Positions 20,307-29,728 of a DNA stretch of 64,000 bases are shown here, in pieces. The stretch's first letter is position 1; each line of letters opens with the position of its first letter. This DNA comes from Liolophura sinensis (lineage: Eukaryota; Mollusca; Polyplacophora; Chitonida; Chitonidae), in the NCBI RefSeq assembly GCF_032854445.1, contig NW_027017964.1, forward strand, positions 188,001 through 252,000. Direction: 5' to 3'. The translations under genes were made by a program, and so were the position numbers. The notes under the pieces were generated by a model, which was not told the DNA's origin, ran no database searches, and saw nothing but the letters and a program-made list of their open reading frames with translations.

Positions 20307-21494
20307 TGTTGGCCGATGTGTTTGAGGCCTTCCGGAAGACTTGTTTACAGCAGTATGGATTGGACCCTGCTCACTACTTTACGAGCCCAGGTCTCTCGTG
20401 GGATGCGCTGTTCAAGAAGACCAGGGTAGAGCTGGAGCTGTTGACCGACTAGGACCAACATCTCTTCATTGAGAAGGGGTTGCAAGGAGGTATCTTCATG
20501 GTAAGTAAGCGATACGCCAAAGCCAATATTCCGCAGGTAGAGGGATACAACCCCGAAAGTCCAAACAGCTACATCCAATACCTAGACGCCAATAATCTAT
20601 ATGGCTGGGCTATGAGTCAGTTTCTTCCAACGGGCGGCTTCCAGTGGGTAGATGACGCGCGGCGTCTCGGTGAAACGATTGCTACCCACCCCAACGACAG
20701 TCCTTCCGGTTACATCCTCGAGGTCGACCTAGAGTATCCGGCCGGCCTACACAACGCACATAACGGCTACCCATTAGTCCCGGAGCGTCTGGTGATAAAG
20801 AAGGAGTGGATGTCCGACTATCAGCATGGTCTTCTCGGAAAGAAAGGGCCTACCGAGATCGAAAAGCTGGTCCCCAACCTCCGCAACAAGGAACGGTACG
20901 TCCTGCACTACCGGAACCTACAGCTGTATCTATCTCTGGTAATGCGCCTGACAAAGGCTCACCGGGCCCTGAGATTCGCTCAGAGCCCTTGGATGGAACC
21001 CTATATCAGGGTGAACACCGAGCTTCGAAAAACGACCGCGAGTAAATTCAAGAAGGACCTGTACAAGCTAATGAACAACTCGGTCTTCGGAAAAAACCAT
21101 GGAGAACCTTCGGAAGACGACAAGCTCCGACGCTTGATAGCCTACCCGAGCTTCCCACGGGCAAACATATTTGATGATGACCTCGCAGCGATTCAGATGC
21201 ACAAGACCCGTCTAGTCCTAAACCGACCTATCTATGTTGGCATGAGCATTCTAGATCTCTCCAAGCACCTGATGTACGACTTCTACTACAACCACATGAA
21301 GGCCCAGCACGGAGAGCGCTGCCAGCTCCTCTACACTTACACGGATAGTGTGCTACTAGAGATTCAGACTGAGGATGTTTATAGGGATATGGCTGAGAAT
21401 GGAAACCTGTACCACACCTCAGATTACCCACAAGACCACCCCCAGCACAGCGTAGCAAATATGAAAGTCTTGGGCAAAATGAAGGACGAGTGCG
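20307..21494. other. Unpaired centre of the palindrome
   Basis: The 1.2 kb between the inverted arms, all polymerase coding DNA. Homology of the arms ends at GCGATCGGCGG near 20,300 and its partner near 21,500. Confidence 0.8.
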
Positions 21495-21814
21495 CTGGGC
21501 CGCCGATCGCCGAATACATTGGTCTGCGTCCCAAGATGTACTCCATTCTGGAGGCAGGTGGAGTCAACATTAAGAAGGCGAAGGGCGTGAAAAAGGGAGT
21601 TGTGGAAAAGCGCATCCACCATAAGCAGTACAAAGAGGCCCTCTTCGAGAAGAAGATCTTCCGACACGGTATGGACGTGTTGCGATCAGAGCGCCACTAT
21701 ATCTATGGGCAGCTCCTGAATAAGGTCTCACTGTCCCCCTTCGATAGTAAGCGCTGGATCGCCGAAGATGGTGTCCACACCTTGGCTTATGGCCATGGAG
21801 ATGCGCCTCCTTGA
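20307..21814 (+). pseudogene. PolB: Protein-primed type DNA polymerase B, catalytic core and C-terminus
   Basis: The replicative polymerase of Mavericks. The frame enters at LLADVFEAFRKTCLQQYGLD, has an in-frame TAG at 20,450-20,452, then is open for 444 codons. Motif A region: IQYLDANNLYGWAM (20,571-20,612). Motif B: KLMNNSVFGK (21,067-21,096). Motif C: YTYTDSVLLEI near 21,340, where the first Asp of the usual DTD is Tyr. The C-terminus ends HTLAYGHGDAPP. It lacks exonuclease and N-terminal domains; the probable N-terminal part is at 9,439-9,945 on the same strand. Convergent with the integrase remnant. Inactive by stop, truncation and motif C change. Confidence 0.88.
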
Positions 21815-21869
21815 CGGCGCCCGCAGGATGGGCTGGAATGGACATCCTCTTCAAGGAACTACTAGCGAC

Positions 21870-22034
21870 GTAGAACCCCACCCGGGGAAGCTGAGTATCG
21901 GGAGGAACTATAAGCAACTTCTCACGAACGAATCCCCGTCGCGGGCCATCAGACGTATCGTCTAGATAGTGCAACACCTTAGAGGCCAAGAACGGGCACA
22001 CCAAATCACCCACTGCTAAGGTCGTGCCTGCCAT
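21870..22034 (-). pseudogene. INT: Integrase C-terminal remnant, arm R
   Basis: Only the last part remains: YLDDTSDGPRRGFVREKLLI and VPPDTQLP. No DDE core. Upstream (22,034-22,077) there is a fused non-coding joint straight to the coiled-coil gene, so about 0.8 kb of integrase is deleted compared with arm L. It converges with polymerase B. Confidence 0.6.
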
Positions 22035-22077
22035 ACGGCGAGGAGCTCGATGGCGAGTCCGGCACTGTCAGTTCGGA

Positions 22078-22500
22078 TTACTTGGTGAGTTTTGCCCGCA
22101 CCACACACATTCCCACGATGACGAAGGTTATCTCACGGTGTTTTTGGTGTTCACTAGGCACATAGAAATCGGAGAGCTGTAGCTCTGAGCCCAGAAGCGC
22201 CTCACGTGCATCGCGTGTAAGAGTTTTGCCCGTGACCCTAGAATACTTGCGGATTGCAGCGTCGACATCCCGGAACGTTTGGACAGCGTGGCCCTGCCGG
22301 CGGAGTTCATCATTGATCCAGTCCAAGCGCTCAGTACGCTTTCGGGCACATTTTTCCTGGGTGGCTTGGAGCTGCTCTACAGCGCGGTCATGGCGCCTCC
22401 GCTCTTCGTCGACAACGGAACTCCTTAGCATCGAAAAGATTTAGCTGCTCCCGCTGAAGGCCAGAGCGTTTACGAGGGCACCGCCCATCATCATTGCGAT
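22078..22500 (-). pseudogene. Coiled-coil protein with C-terminal membrane span, arm R
   Basis: N-terminus near 22,500 (MASIAMMMGGALVNALAF), a stop at 22,441-22,443, then an open frame 22,431-22,078 with DEERRRHDRAVEQLQATQEK, the same core as arm L, and a C-terminal hydrophobic segment EITFVIVGMCVV. The span has lost residues compared with arm L. Function unknown. Confidence 0.5.
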
Positions 22501-22519
22501 GGAGGCCATTACTACTTGA

Positions 22520-22733
22520 TTATATTGGGAGGAAGGAGCCCCTGTTTAATTAGCAACTTTTTCGAAAACATGGAATGACCATGCCGACGTCACGGGTTGT
22601 TAAGTCCAGCTTCGGGAGGGCTCCTTTTAGGAACATCTGGCCGAGACGAGCGTACCCACTAGCCAGGAGAGACCACAACGGCGTGGTATGCCGCGTTGAC
22701 TAGCACTTTTCGGTCACTGGTTGGAGTAGACAT
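22520..22733 (-). pseudogene. Small hydrophobic Maverick protein, arm R (decayed)
   Basis: Reverse-strand match of 18,331-18,540: starts MSTPTSDRKVLVNAAYHAV at 22,733, then frame breaks and a 30-base insertion (around 22,590-22,620) before the IKQGLLPPNII end. Confidence 0.45.
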
Positions 22734-22740
22734 GTCGCTC

Positions 22741-23135
22741 TATATAGAAGGGGTCGCGACGTGTATTTAAATGGAGCTTCTGTTCTTGCAAAGGAACGGG
22801 CGTAATATCTTGTGTTGTATAGCGGCTGCGCCACACGCGTAGCAACATTAACACTGCAAGGCTGCCAACGCCTAATAACTCCAGGGGCGCCCTCCAGTGG
22901 GTGATTTGGTGTGCCCGTTCCTTCGTATAATCAAGTCCCTTCGCAAAATCTGTGGCTCCCTACTTCTTCGTAGAATTGGGTTCCTTCGTCTGTTTCTTAG
23001 TAGAATCAGATGCGCCAAGCAAAGCAGCCTTAGCTTCGCAAAGATCGTCCTTGAGCTTTTCAGCCTTGGCCTTTCTCGCTGCATCACCCGCTCGACATGC
23101 AGCCACTTTTTAGGGATTCTTCGCAGGGCCGTCAT
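22741..23135 (-). pseudogene. Basic membrane protein of the Maverick, arm R (frameshifted)
   Basis: Begins MTALRRIPKKWLHVERVMQR at 23,135; the ATG overlaps the preceding TGA as in arm L. The frame shifts after the first ten codons, but the DNA still matches the Lys-rich, DSTK-repeat and membrane-span regions of 17,904-18,350. Confidence 0.5.
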
Positions 23136-23380
23136 TCGTAGAATCCGCTGTCACCCTCTCCACTTCCTTCGGGCCTTCCGGATTCGTTGTACTCATGTTC
23201 CTCTGGATCATACGGCTCATTTCTAGGACAGCAGTGGTGTTTAAATGAGCAGTGCTCAGCAGTTGTCAACGCCATGGTTAACGAAGCTAAGTACTTGCCA
23301 TAGCAGTAGTACAGCCAGCAGCTAGCACTGCTAATCGCCTGTTCAACAAATGGGTTGGTAGCGAGCTGTGCCATGAGCAT
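23132..23380 (-). CDS. Small 82-residue Maverick protein, arm R
   Basis: Open and almost identical to 17,659-17,907: SSASCWLYYCYGKYL, the Cys/His cluster EHCSFKHHCCPRNEP and an acidic Gly-rich tail. It is the only small gene kept open in both arms. Function unknown. Confidence 0.55.
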   Translation of the reverse strand: MLMAQLATNPFVEQAISSASCWLYYCYGKYLASLTMALTTAEHCSFKHHCCPRNEPYDPEEHEYNESGRPEGSGEGDSGFYE

Positions 23381-23738
23381 TGGTCGATTCTCGGGTGGGA
23401 TTGGTAGGAGCCAGCTGCCCCCCCCCCCCCCTTACATATGATCTTAAGAACATACCTCTGAGACTGTTAACCATCCACGCACCGAGCTTAGCCTCATACC
23501 AGGAGTGCAGCCTTTCAACGTCTTCGTCGCTCATGGCGTCGATCTCATCGGCCGTTACCTCTTTTCCCAGATATCGCTTGGCCTGCCCACCCGCCGCAAG
23601 TGCCGCCAGCCTATCAATGAGCTGCCGTGCATCATCCTGTTGGCTGAGGCCGAGCTGTTGGCTTCGGCCGGGCTGTTGGCTTAGGCCGGGTTCCTTATCT
23701 GCGCCCAGATTCTCGTCTGTAAGCTCGTCGGTATCCAT
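23343..23738 (-). CDS. Small acidic Maverick protein, arm R (open)
   Basis: 131 codons from the ATG at 23,736-23,738. Acidic start MDTDELTDENLGADKEP, a threefold Gln repeat (GLSQQPG, GRSQQLG, GLSQQDD), then QLIDRLAALAAGGQAKRYLG, a helical region with SDEDVERLHSWYEAKLGA, and an odd Gly-rich insertion coded by the poly-C tract at 23,419-23,431. Follows the ATPase. Soluble; no known motif; role unknown. Confidence 0.55.
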   Translation of the reverse strand: MDTDELTDENLGADKEPGLSQQPGRSQQLGLSQQDDARQLIDRLAALAAGGQAKRYLGKEVTADEIDAMSDEDVERLHSWYEAKLGAWMVNSLRGMFLRSYVRGGGGQLAPTNPTRESTNAHGTARYQPIC

Positions 23739-23765
23739 GCTTCATTGGAAAAATGTCGTCTAGGT

Positions 23766-24345
23766 CTAACATAAAACCTGATATGTGTTGGGCGGATCAG
23801 TCTTTAGCAGCAGCTTAGAATGCAGATTGTCCTTGAGCAACTTTCTCTGCCTTTTCGCTCTCGGTCGCGATGACGTCGTTCTCCTCCAGGCATTTTTCGA
23901 ACGAGTGCCGATCTTTGCAGTTGAAGAGAGCCACCCACTTGGTCTGCTCGCAAAAAATCTGTGAGGACGGCGTTGTATTTCTGAGTGAGGACCCAGACGA
24001 TTTGGTCTGCACGACGGCCCGAGAAAGCCATGAATGACAGCATTTCTTTTTTCTTCGTCATCGCCTGCAACGCGCTGCAATCATCGATGATGTATAGGGT
24101 GGGTTCCCTCTTGAACAAACTGTAGAAAGCTCTCGGAATATCGTGGAGCCGCTTGCCGGGGTCCAAACAATAGACCTCTGGGTAAGACAGTATCCATCGT
24201 CGCTGGTACCCCTTGTTACACTCAAGACTGGGGCACAGGATCACAGTGTGATAAAAGAAACCGCGGAAAGGACCCTCCGGTCCAGCATGAAGACTGTTTT
24301 ACCGCATCCCGTCTGCCCACTGATAATCGCGCAGTGGGTGTACTT
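23766..24345 (-). pseudogene. Packaging ATPase (FtsK/HerA-like), arm R (broken)
   Basis: Homologue of 16,647-17,260. The Walker A codons (GQTGCGKT) lie at about 24,300-24,330 in a frame that breaks soon after. The open part (24,244-23,804) has LYIIDDCSALQAMTKKKEML with an intact Walker B and SFMAFSGRRADQIVWVLTQK. A later frameshift spoils the C-terminus. The start codon equivalent of arm L is changed (ATG to ATA). Confidence 0.7.
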
Positions 24346-24352
24346 GGGGTAA

Positions 24353-25639
24353 TCAATACAGCGCGCTGACGAATCCACTATCCAGGATGTGAAGCTTTGC
24401 GTCCATGATCACATACAGATATACGTTCAATACGCCAAGCTCTTCCCTCTCTTTTGTAACCTGTATCGTAACCCCCTCGCTGGCGTTCCTAACGCGCCGC
24501 CCACTGCCATGCAGCTCGTCATCGTCGCTTGTCCTCAGGTCAAGCCAGAAGGCGTGCTTGGACGTCAAGAAGTCTTCCAGGGACACGTTTGCCAGGCCCA
24601 AGTCTTTTACGACCCTGACCACCTCGGGGTCCCGCTTCTTAAGGGGTGAGGTGGCGAAGAACTTCTTGACCTCGTCCCATTGCTGGTACGCCCGCATGCC
24701 CTGGCTGTACAGCTGATTGGGGACACCTTCTATTGTGACTTCTACTTTGGTGATCTTCGGGTTGTAGAAGGATTCCGATCTCCTCCTCCATGGGGTTCCT
24801 TTAGCCTCGAACAGCATGAGGATGCCCTTCATTGATCTCGCGGGCGTGTTCAAGTTTATATTCCAGAGAGTATCAGACTTGTCCATCACAAACTTTCGGA
24901 GGCGGAGGACACGATCATACAGTATGGAGACGCCCCCGGCAAACTGGGTGCGGATCTGTCTAGCGAGCTCCTCTTCGATGACCATATCGAACTCCAGGCT
25001 GATGTTGTCGATGGTGTAAGTCGCGTCGGCATCGCCTGTTTTCTTTATGACCCGGCCCTAATCGTTGAACGTCAGTTCGCACTCCAGTCGGTCGGCCAAG
25101 GCACTCTGATAGAATGGCATGTGGCTATCTAGAAGCTCAAAGTCTAGTGAGATGTGGAACGGGTTGTCAAAGGCGCGAACGATGGCATTTTTTCCACCAT
25201 CGTCGTCACTTGCGTCCTCCGCTCCGACTCGAAGTTTAAGCATGTTTTCGCTGCCGATGCCGTGGTAGACCGCATTCTGCCGTTCGTTTTTGGTCAGCCA
25301 TAAGTCGCCGTAGCAATGAAACACATCAGAGTCGTCGATGGACATTACCTCATTCCCGCTGATTCTGATCGTGGTTTTCTTGACTACTGCGCGTCCGAGA
25401 TTCCCGACCACTGTGGCGCTCGGGTCGGATGAATTGATCGTGATCGAGAAGGCCAAGCGCACGGTACCGGGCACAATGACGTTATTTGTGCCGAGGTTGG
25501 GGAAGCGGACCAAGAGTGGTTGATTCTGCTCGATCGTACTCGGGTTATTGGTGATGACCACGGACTGCCGTACACCTTGTATCCCGAGAGGCTTACGGAG
25601 TGTTCTGAAGGGGTTCAGCCTGCGTCCGTATGCATCCAT
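24353..25639 (-). pseudogene. Hexon-like major capsid candidate, arm R, one in-frame stop
   Basis: About 428 codons from the ATG at 25,637-25,639. First block: GVRQSVVITNNPSTIEQNQP and a beta-rich region with VPGTVRLAFSITINSSDP. An in-frame TAG at 25,058-25,060 follows LECELTFND; the same frame then stays open to 24,353 with LARQIRTQFAGGVSILYDRV, NINLNTPARSMKGILMLFE, and a C-terminal ELGVLNVYLYVIMDAKL. The original stop is lost. It resembles the conserved protein annotated in worms and other animals as F54H12.2-like, which I take to be the Maverick capsid (double jelly-roll) protein; this is from memory and needs a structure search. Just upstream of the ATPase, as expected. Confidence 0.65.
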
Positions 25640-25680
25640 TGTGTATTGAAGGCATACCTTGAAAGTTCAATACGAGGATT
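25640..25680. promoter_or_regulatory. Shared 41-bp divergent promoter region, arm R
   Basis: Between the capsid candidate and the coiled-coil gene. Contains GTATTGAA (25,643-25,650) and TTCAATAC (25,666-25,673), the same inverted repeat as in arm L at 15,851-15,882. Confidence 0.5.
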
Positions 25681-26175
25681 ATGGCAGACTATGACTTGGA
25701 TAACCCGGCATTCGACGACGCCAGAGAGGACAACAACGACGACGAACAGACCCCTTTCCCTACAGGTGATGATGTTCCCGAGCAACAAATCCGGGGTGCG
25801 ACCGCCAGAAACCTTAAAGGAGAGCTGACGCAGGACGCCGTGGATAATTATTACGAAGCCTTGAACCAAAAGTATCCCGACCTTACCCCACTTCGTCTTG
25901 GCAATGACACGAAGTTTGAGCTTGTCCACGGGCGTCTACGACTCGTGGCCTACCCCAATCTGGACATCATCAACGACAAAACAGATGCACCGCTAGCCCT
26001 CTTAAAAATCGCTAATAAGGGACGGATTGCTGTTGTAAAGGAGCTGGGCTTTGTAGACTGGAAAAGCAAAAGCAAAGAACAGCCATCATTGCCTCCGGCA
26101 GCAGTTGCAGCCCTGGAGACAGCGAGGTGGCGTTGTGCCAAGAATACGGGCCCTTGTTTGCGCTTGGGCGCCTAG
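25681..26175 (+). pseudogene. Coiled-coil protein, arm R (truncated, divergent centre)
   Basis: Starts MADYDLDNPAFDDAREDNND. Ends of this piece match arm L (DYDxDN..., later AAVAALETA), but residues from QQIRGATARNLKGEL to about LLKIANKGRIAVVKELGF have almost no similarity to the arm L protein in the same place. After LETARW the frame runs into the neighbouring gene's DNA: the coiled coil and hydrophobic C-terminus are deleted. Function unknown. Confidence 0.55.
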
Positions 26176-26931
26176 AATAGCCCACACATATGTCCGGATG
26201 GAATCGTTTAGGCGCTCTACGCCCGGCTGCGTGAATCCTTGGGATGTGTGGACAATGAACGCCGCCCAAGCCTCCTCGGCATTCTGCTGGATGTAGGAGC
26301 GCTGTAGGCTTTCTAGAGAACGACATCCTGCTCAGAACGAAGGTCCCATCGCCAATGGGGCTGTAGCCCGTTCTCGTGATATAGAAATATGCCACTCCGA
26401 GGCCGTGATTCACCCCCCTGCGCCTCCAGTCTGTGTGCGCATCTACGCGGAATTCCCTACAAATCCTCTCATAGGCCCTCTCGTCGTAGGGGTTTTTGAA
26501 TGTCGCCCACGCTCTGTCTTGCGGCAGGGGGCCTGGATCTCTTCCAAGATCCGCCTAACTTGGTAATACACATGGAACGTGTACAGGGCCCTTATTCGTT
26601 GGTGGGGGGCGAGCAGATGGTCTTTTGCACAGACGCCACAGCCCCTGGTTGCGCACCAGACCGCGAAGTTCACTTGGTTCTGCCAGAATTGCATTGGATT
26701 GGTGTTACAGGCCCGAACAATGTCATTGCTGGTTATCTTTGGCAGGCGGTACTTGGCCAACACATCTGTGAACTGGACTGGAAAGGCCTTCTTTTCATCG
26801 ATGTAGATGTCAAATCGCGTGAGCTGGGTTTGGATACTATGAAATGCCCCGGCCTTGTAAGTGGCCTCTCTATTGAACCTGTAAGCCTCGCTGTTCATCG
26901 TGGCTAAGATGTTCATCACATTGACTGACAT
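26170..26931 (-). pseudogene. Maverick membrane-anchored protein, N-terminal part, arm R
   Basis: Begins MSVNVMNILATMNSEAYRFN at 26,931, divergent from and overlapping the next gene by about 11 bases. Conserved-looking blocks: DIYIDEKKAFPVQFTDVLAK, PMQFWQNQVNFAVWCATRG and HVYYQVRRILEEIQAP. A frameshift in the C-run near 26,520 leads to RVDAHTDWRRRGVNHGLGVA and YITRTGYSPIGDG, after which the C-terminal half is deleted. Arm L keeps the opposite half (13,781-14,716). Not joined here; function unknown. Confidence 0.55.
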
Positions 26932-28135
26932 TCTAAATGGGGCACAGCACACGCTGCCTCATGCCCTTAACAGCCTCGAAGGCCGCCTTTAAACCGCCCT
27001 TCGCGAGATAACATTCTACCCGGCCTGGGTGAATATCCCCTCTGGATTGGGCTTCTTGCTTGATGGCAAACGTGTTAAAGTGCCGACGGGCTACTACAAT
27101 GTCTGTACGCTGTACAAGGGTATATTCCGCCCGCATGGGATTTCTCTGGGAATGAATGAAGCTACGGACCGCCTAGCCATTACCCTCCCTATAAAAACCT
27201 TCATAACGCTCCAAGAACTTGCCCCCATCTTAGGGTTCTCCGACGGGAATATGATCATTGGGGGGGGGGGGGGGCTGCGGAAGGTTATAAGCTACCTAAC
27301 TTGGTCCCTTACAAAGAAGTCTTCGTGCATTTAGATGAACTGAGCACCTCAGAAACCGTGAGAATAACCTCAGATTTCGGCGGCGGTTCCACTCTACTTA
27401 AGGCCATCGCCGTGACTGGTGAAGGGAATAACTTGCGGGAAGACAGTTTCATTTACCAACCCACAGTACAAAGCCTTGCGCGCCGACTATATAACGCACT
27501 TGACCGTGGCACTTTTAGATAAAGACGTTGAGTATATGAATGTAGGGTACCTCAGTGCTACCCTAGAAATACAATGAGTATGGTGGACGCAGATGGTCCC
27601 AGGTCTGCGTGCCTGTCTTTAAGCGACTTGGCAGATGTATCGGAGTTCGAACTTCCAGGTCAGGAAGGTAAAATCTACGCCTTCCAGATTCAAAGTGGCC
27701 AGTACAACTGCAAAAAGATTACTGGGGGTGGGGCAAGCAGAACCTGCCACGTTTGCTTCCCTTGAAGATGTCTCATCCTCTGCAGACCAAGAGCGCAGGT
27801 CGCCGTCTGAGGTGAATGAAGAACAAAAACTCATGAATTCGCTTTGAAGACCGCTTTGTTCTTGCCAGAGCTCGCGACCCCGATTGGTTTATAGATGTGA
27901 AGGTGACCCCGATGTTGGTCCAGACCACCGGGGCCGATGTGAAAAAAGTATTCAACTCCGGAGCCTCTTTCGTGTCGTACGTACCAACCAGCGACTGTCA
28001 TATAGCTTTGGAAGGAGGAGGTTACTTCACACTAACTGCTCCACCGGGTGTAGAGACCGTGCGTCTTGTCGCGCAAACCGTGTCTTTGCAGGGGGCATTT
28101 TCAATCTCAATGAAATCTATTTAAATCCGGTATAA
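26921..28135 (+). pseudogene. Virion-type protein with NIPSGLGF motif, arm R (broken)
   Basis: Homologue of 12,701-13,769. It starts at a TTG in place of the arm L ATG (LTDILNGAQHTLPH); the TAA at 26,990-26,992 is the same stop as in arm L. Then VNIPSGLGFLLDGKRVKVP, GYYNVCTLYKGIFRPHGISL, a poly-G tract at 27,259-27,273 that breaks the frame, VPYKEVFVHLDELSTSETVR, and a middle part absent from arm L (LSDLADVSEFELPGQEGKIY). The last part, 27,897-28,124, has GGGYFTLTAPPGVETVRL with a deletion before the end. Structural role guessed only. Confidence 0.55.
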
Positions 28136-28810
28136 GACTTCGCCGCTTACGTGTTAGTAGTCCCGAGGACAATTTAAAGTTTACCGACGTTATTGATTCG
28201 TAGGACGGACAATATCGGACGACTGTACCCGGCGATCACGGATTAAAACCCCTTGCCGCTGGAGGGCGCGGCGCCGACGATCATGGATGACCACCCCTTG
28301 GCCCCGACCGCCCTGCCGGAGAGCGGGGCGCCGACGATTATGGTTGAAAACCCCCTTAGCCCCGACCGCGCCGCCGGAGAGCGTGGCGCACGCCCATCTT
28401 CTGCAGTATATCAGCGAAATACAGAACAATAATTGCAGCCCCTGCTGTCTTGGCCATGGAAGCTGCGGCCTTAGCTTGCGGTGTCTTAAATGTTGCCGGA
28501 AAATTCGTTAGCCGCCGACTTCACGCAAAGGCCAAGAAACATAACGATATACGGCTGCTGGCTGAGACTAAGCTTAATAGCATCCGTACGCAGGTGTCTA
28601 CCGGCATTATCTGATGATGTTATTTTAGACGTAGAGTTCAGACAAATCGTCCAGGAGCTCAAGAACTACTCTGATCTGAAGCAGGAGATACGCGCCAAGT
28701 CTCGTAAGGCATTCAACGCCGTAGAGATCGATGAAAGGACGAGAAAACAGCTTATAGATCACGGCCGAAAACTAGCCCGACAAAAACTGAAAAACGCCCT
28801 TTCCGAATGA
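28131..28810 (+). pseudogene. Proline-rich membrane protein of the Maverick, arm R (broken)
   Basis: Homologue of 11,913-12,712. The N-terminus and GC-rich repeats lie at 28,150-28,390. The membrane stretch is mostly deleted (only AAALACGVLNVAGKFVSRRL-like coding remains, about 28,455-28,520). The C-terminus is open and well kept: LDVEFRQIVQELKNYSDLKQ, EIRAKSRKAFNAVEIDERTR, ending KNALSE with stop at 28,808-28,810. Soluble helical tail; function unknown. Confidence 0.55.
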
Positions 28811-28906
28811 TGTTCTGGGGAGGTGCCCTGGGGGAACTTGTTTTGGAATCCGAGCAAACCCCTGCTATGTCTCGAGAACCCCAAGGGTAAAAAAATCTGC
28901 CCAGTG

Positions 28907-28921
28907 TGGGGCTCGAACCCA
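28907..28921 (-). other. T-arm-like motif, arm R
   Basis: TGGGGCTCGAACCCA, the exact reverse of 10,686-10,700. Confidence 0.4.
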
Positions 28922-28966
28922 TGGTCCAATAAAAGCAAAAGGCCCAGTTTATAGCTCAACCTGTTA

Positions 28967-29040
28967 CCAATTAGTCACCACCCTAACGGCGGGCTCCGGA
29001 TTTTTAGCGCTAGCGACCCGCCGTTAGGGGGGTTAATTGG
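28967..29040. repeat. Conserved hairpin II, arm R
   Basis: CCCTAACGGCGGG pairs perfectly with CCCGCCGTTAGGG, with flanking CCAATTA/TTAATTGG arms. The C-T mismatch of arm L is absent here. Confidence 0.75.
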
Positions 29041-29169
29041 CGCTGACACATTCCACCATCAATGGGCCATCTACAACACCCCTTGGTAAGGTGTCTCTGC
29101 CTGCGAAACTGTCGAAAGTTGCAGAGATTCCTTAGAAGTGCGCAGAGCCCGACGTTATATGCAGGTAAT

Positions 29170-29251
29170 GTATTCATATACTACATATATAGGAGACCAA
29201 ATCCGGATTTGAGCTAGCAAACGTCCCCTTATATACGCAGTATATGAATAC
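29170..29251. repeat. Conserved hairpin I, arm R
   Basis: GTATTCATATACT (29,170-29,182) pairs with AGTATATGAATAC (29,239-29,251); centre CAAATCCGGATTTG retained. Confidence 0.8.
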
Positions 29252-29645
29252 ACCCCTTACATACAGCGCCATTCACACCTCTGTCAGCCGATTGAGCTAT
29301 ATCCCAGACCCACGAAACATGGGCTAAATTGGAAGGACTTTTCCGCCTAAACACAATATCTCCAATCCTCCCAAAAATACTGGATCTTATCAAACAAGAC
29401 TGCCACATTTATTTTTCATGAAAACCCGTAGTTTAAGCCCTATCCTGGGGAGAAAATCAGCTGAATCACCCCATTGTGCAACACATCCGGTTTACATATA
29501 GGCCATATGACTTATCTGTTAAATGCCAACTAGGTCGCCTCGTATCAATGTGTGTATGTAGGCTAGACTTGTAAATAAACCTATATACACATGTCCCAGG
29601 CCGGCTGAGGGCGGGGGCTAATATGTTTATATCTTAGACACGAAA

Positions 29646-29723
29646 TGGGGGCTGGGAGCCTCTATTTGTTCTTGGGAGGGCCCCAGGGGAGGGTGTGCCA
29701 GAACCTATAGTGTGTATACTACT
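29646..29723 (-). repeat. Right terminal inverted repeat of the Maverick (78 bp)
   Basis: Reverse complement of 8,935-9,012, ending GTGTGTATACTACT. About 35 bases inward it passes into the arm R terminal non-coding zone; no zinc protein or polymerase N-terminus is present at this end. Confidence 0.85.
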
Positions 29724-29728
29724 GAAAT
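29724..29728. repeat. Target site duplication GAAAT, right
   Basis: Matches 8,930-8,934. Removing the element restores a site (TTATAATTATAAATGAAATTCATAC) that closely resembles a neighbouring copy at 8,887-8,910. Confidence 0.7.

Larger units (their letters stand above)
8935..29723. mobile_element. Maverick/Polinton virus-like element with an internal inverted copy
   Basis: A 20,789-bp element with 78-bp terminal inverted repeats starting AGTAGTATACACAC and flanked by GAAAT on both sides. It encodes the Maverick hallmark set: polymerase B motifs, a DDE integrase of retroviral type, a P-loop packaging ATPase and a hexon-like capsid candidate. No adenovirus-type protease was recognised. The gene set is present twice in inverted orientation (about 9,950-20,306 and 21,495-29,640) around a 1.2-kb unpaired polymerase core. 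Arms match closely by eye but have independent indels. Every long gene is broken, so the element is an inactive fossil. Confidence 0.85.

Noticed and set aside
23419-23431. Poly-C, and poly-G at 27,259 and 51,246, as special structures (G-quadruplex)
   Set aside because: Single homopolymer runs that break frames; likely slippage or sequencing length error.
8935-29723. Adenovirus-type protease and a second structural set
   Set aside because: Looked for a His-Asp/Glu-Cys protease in all frames of both arms and saw none; absence may be due to deletion.
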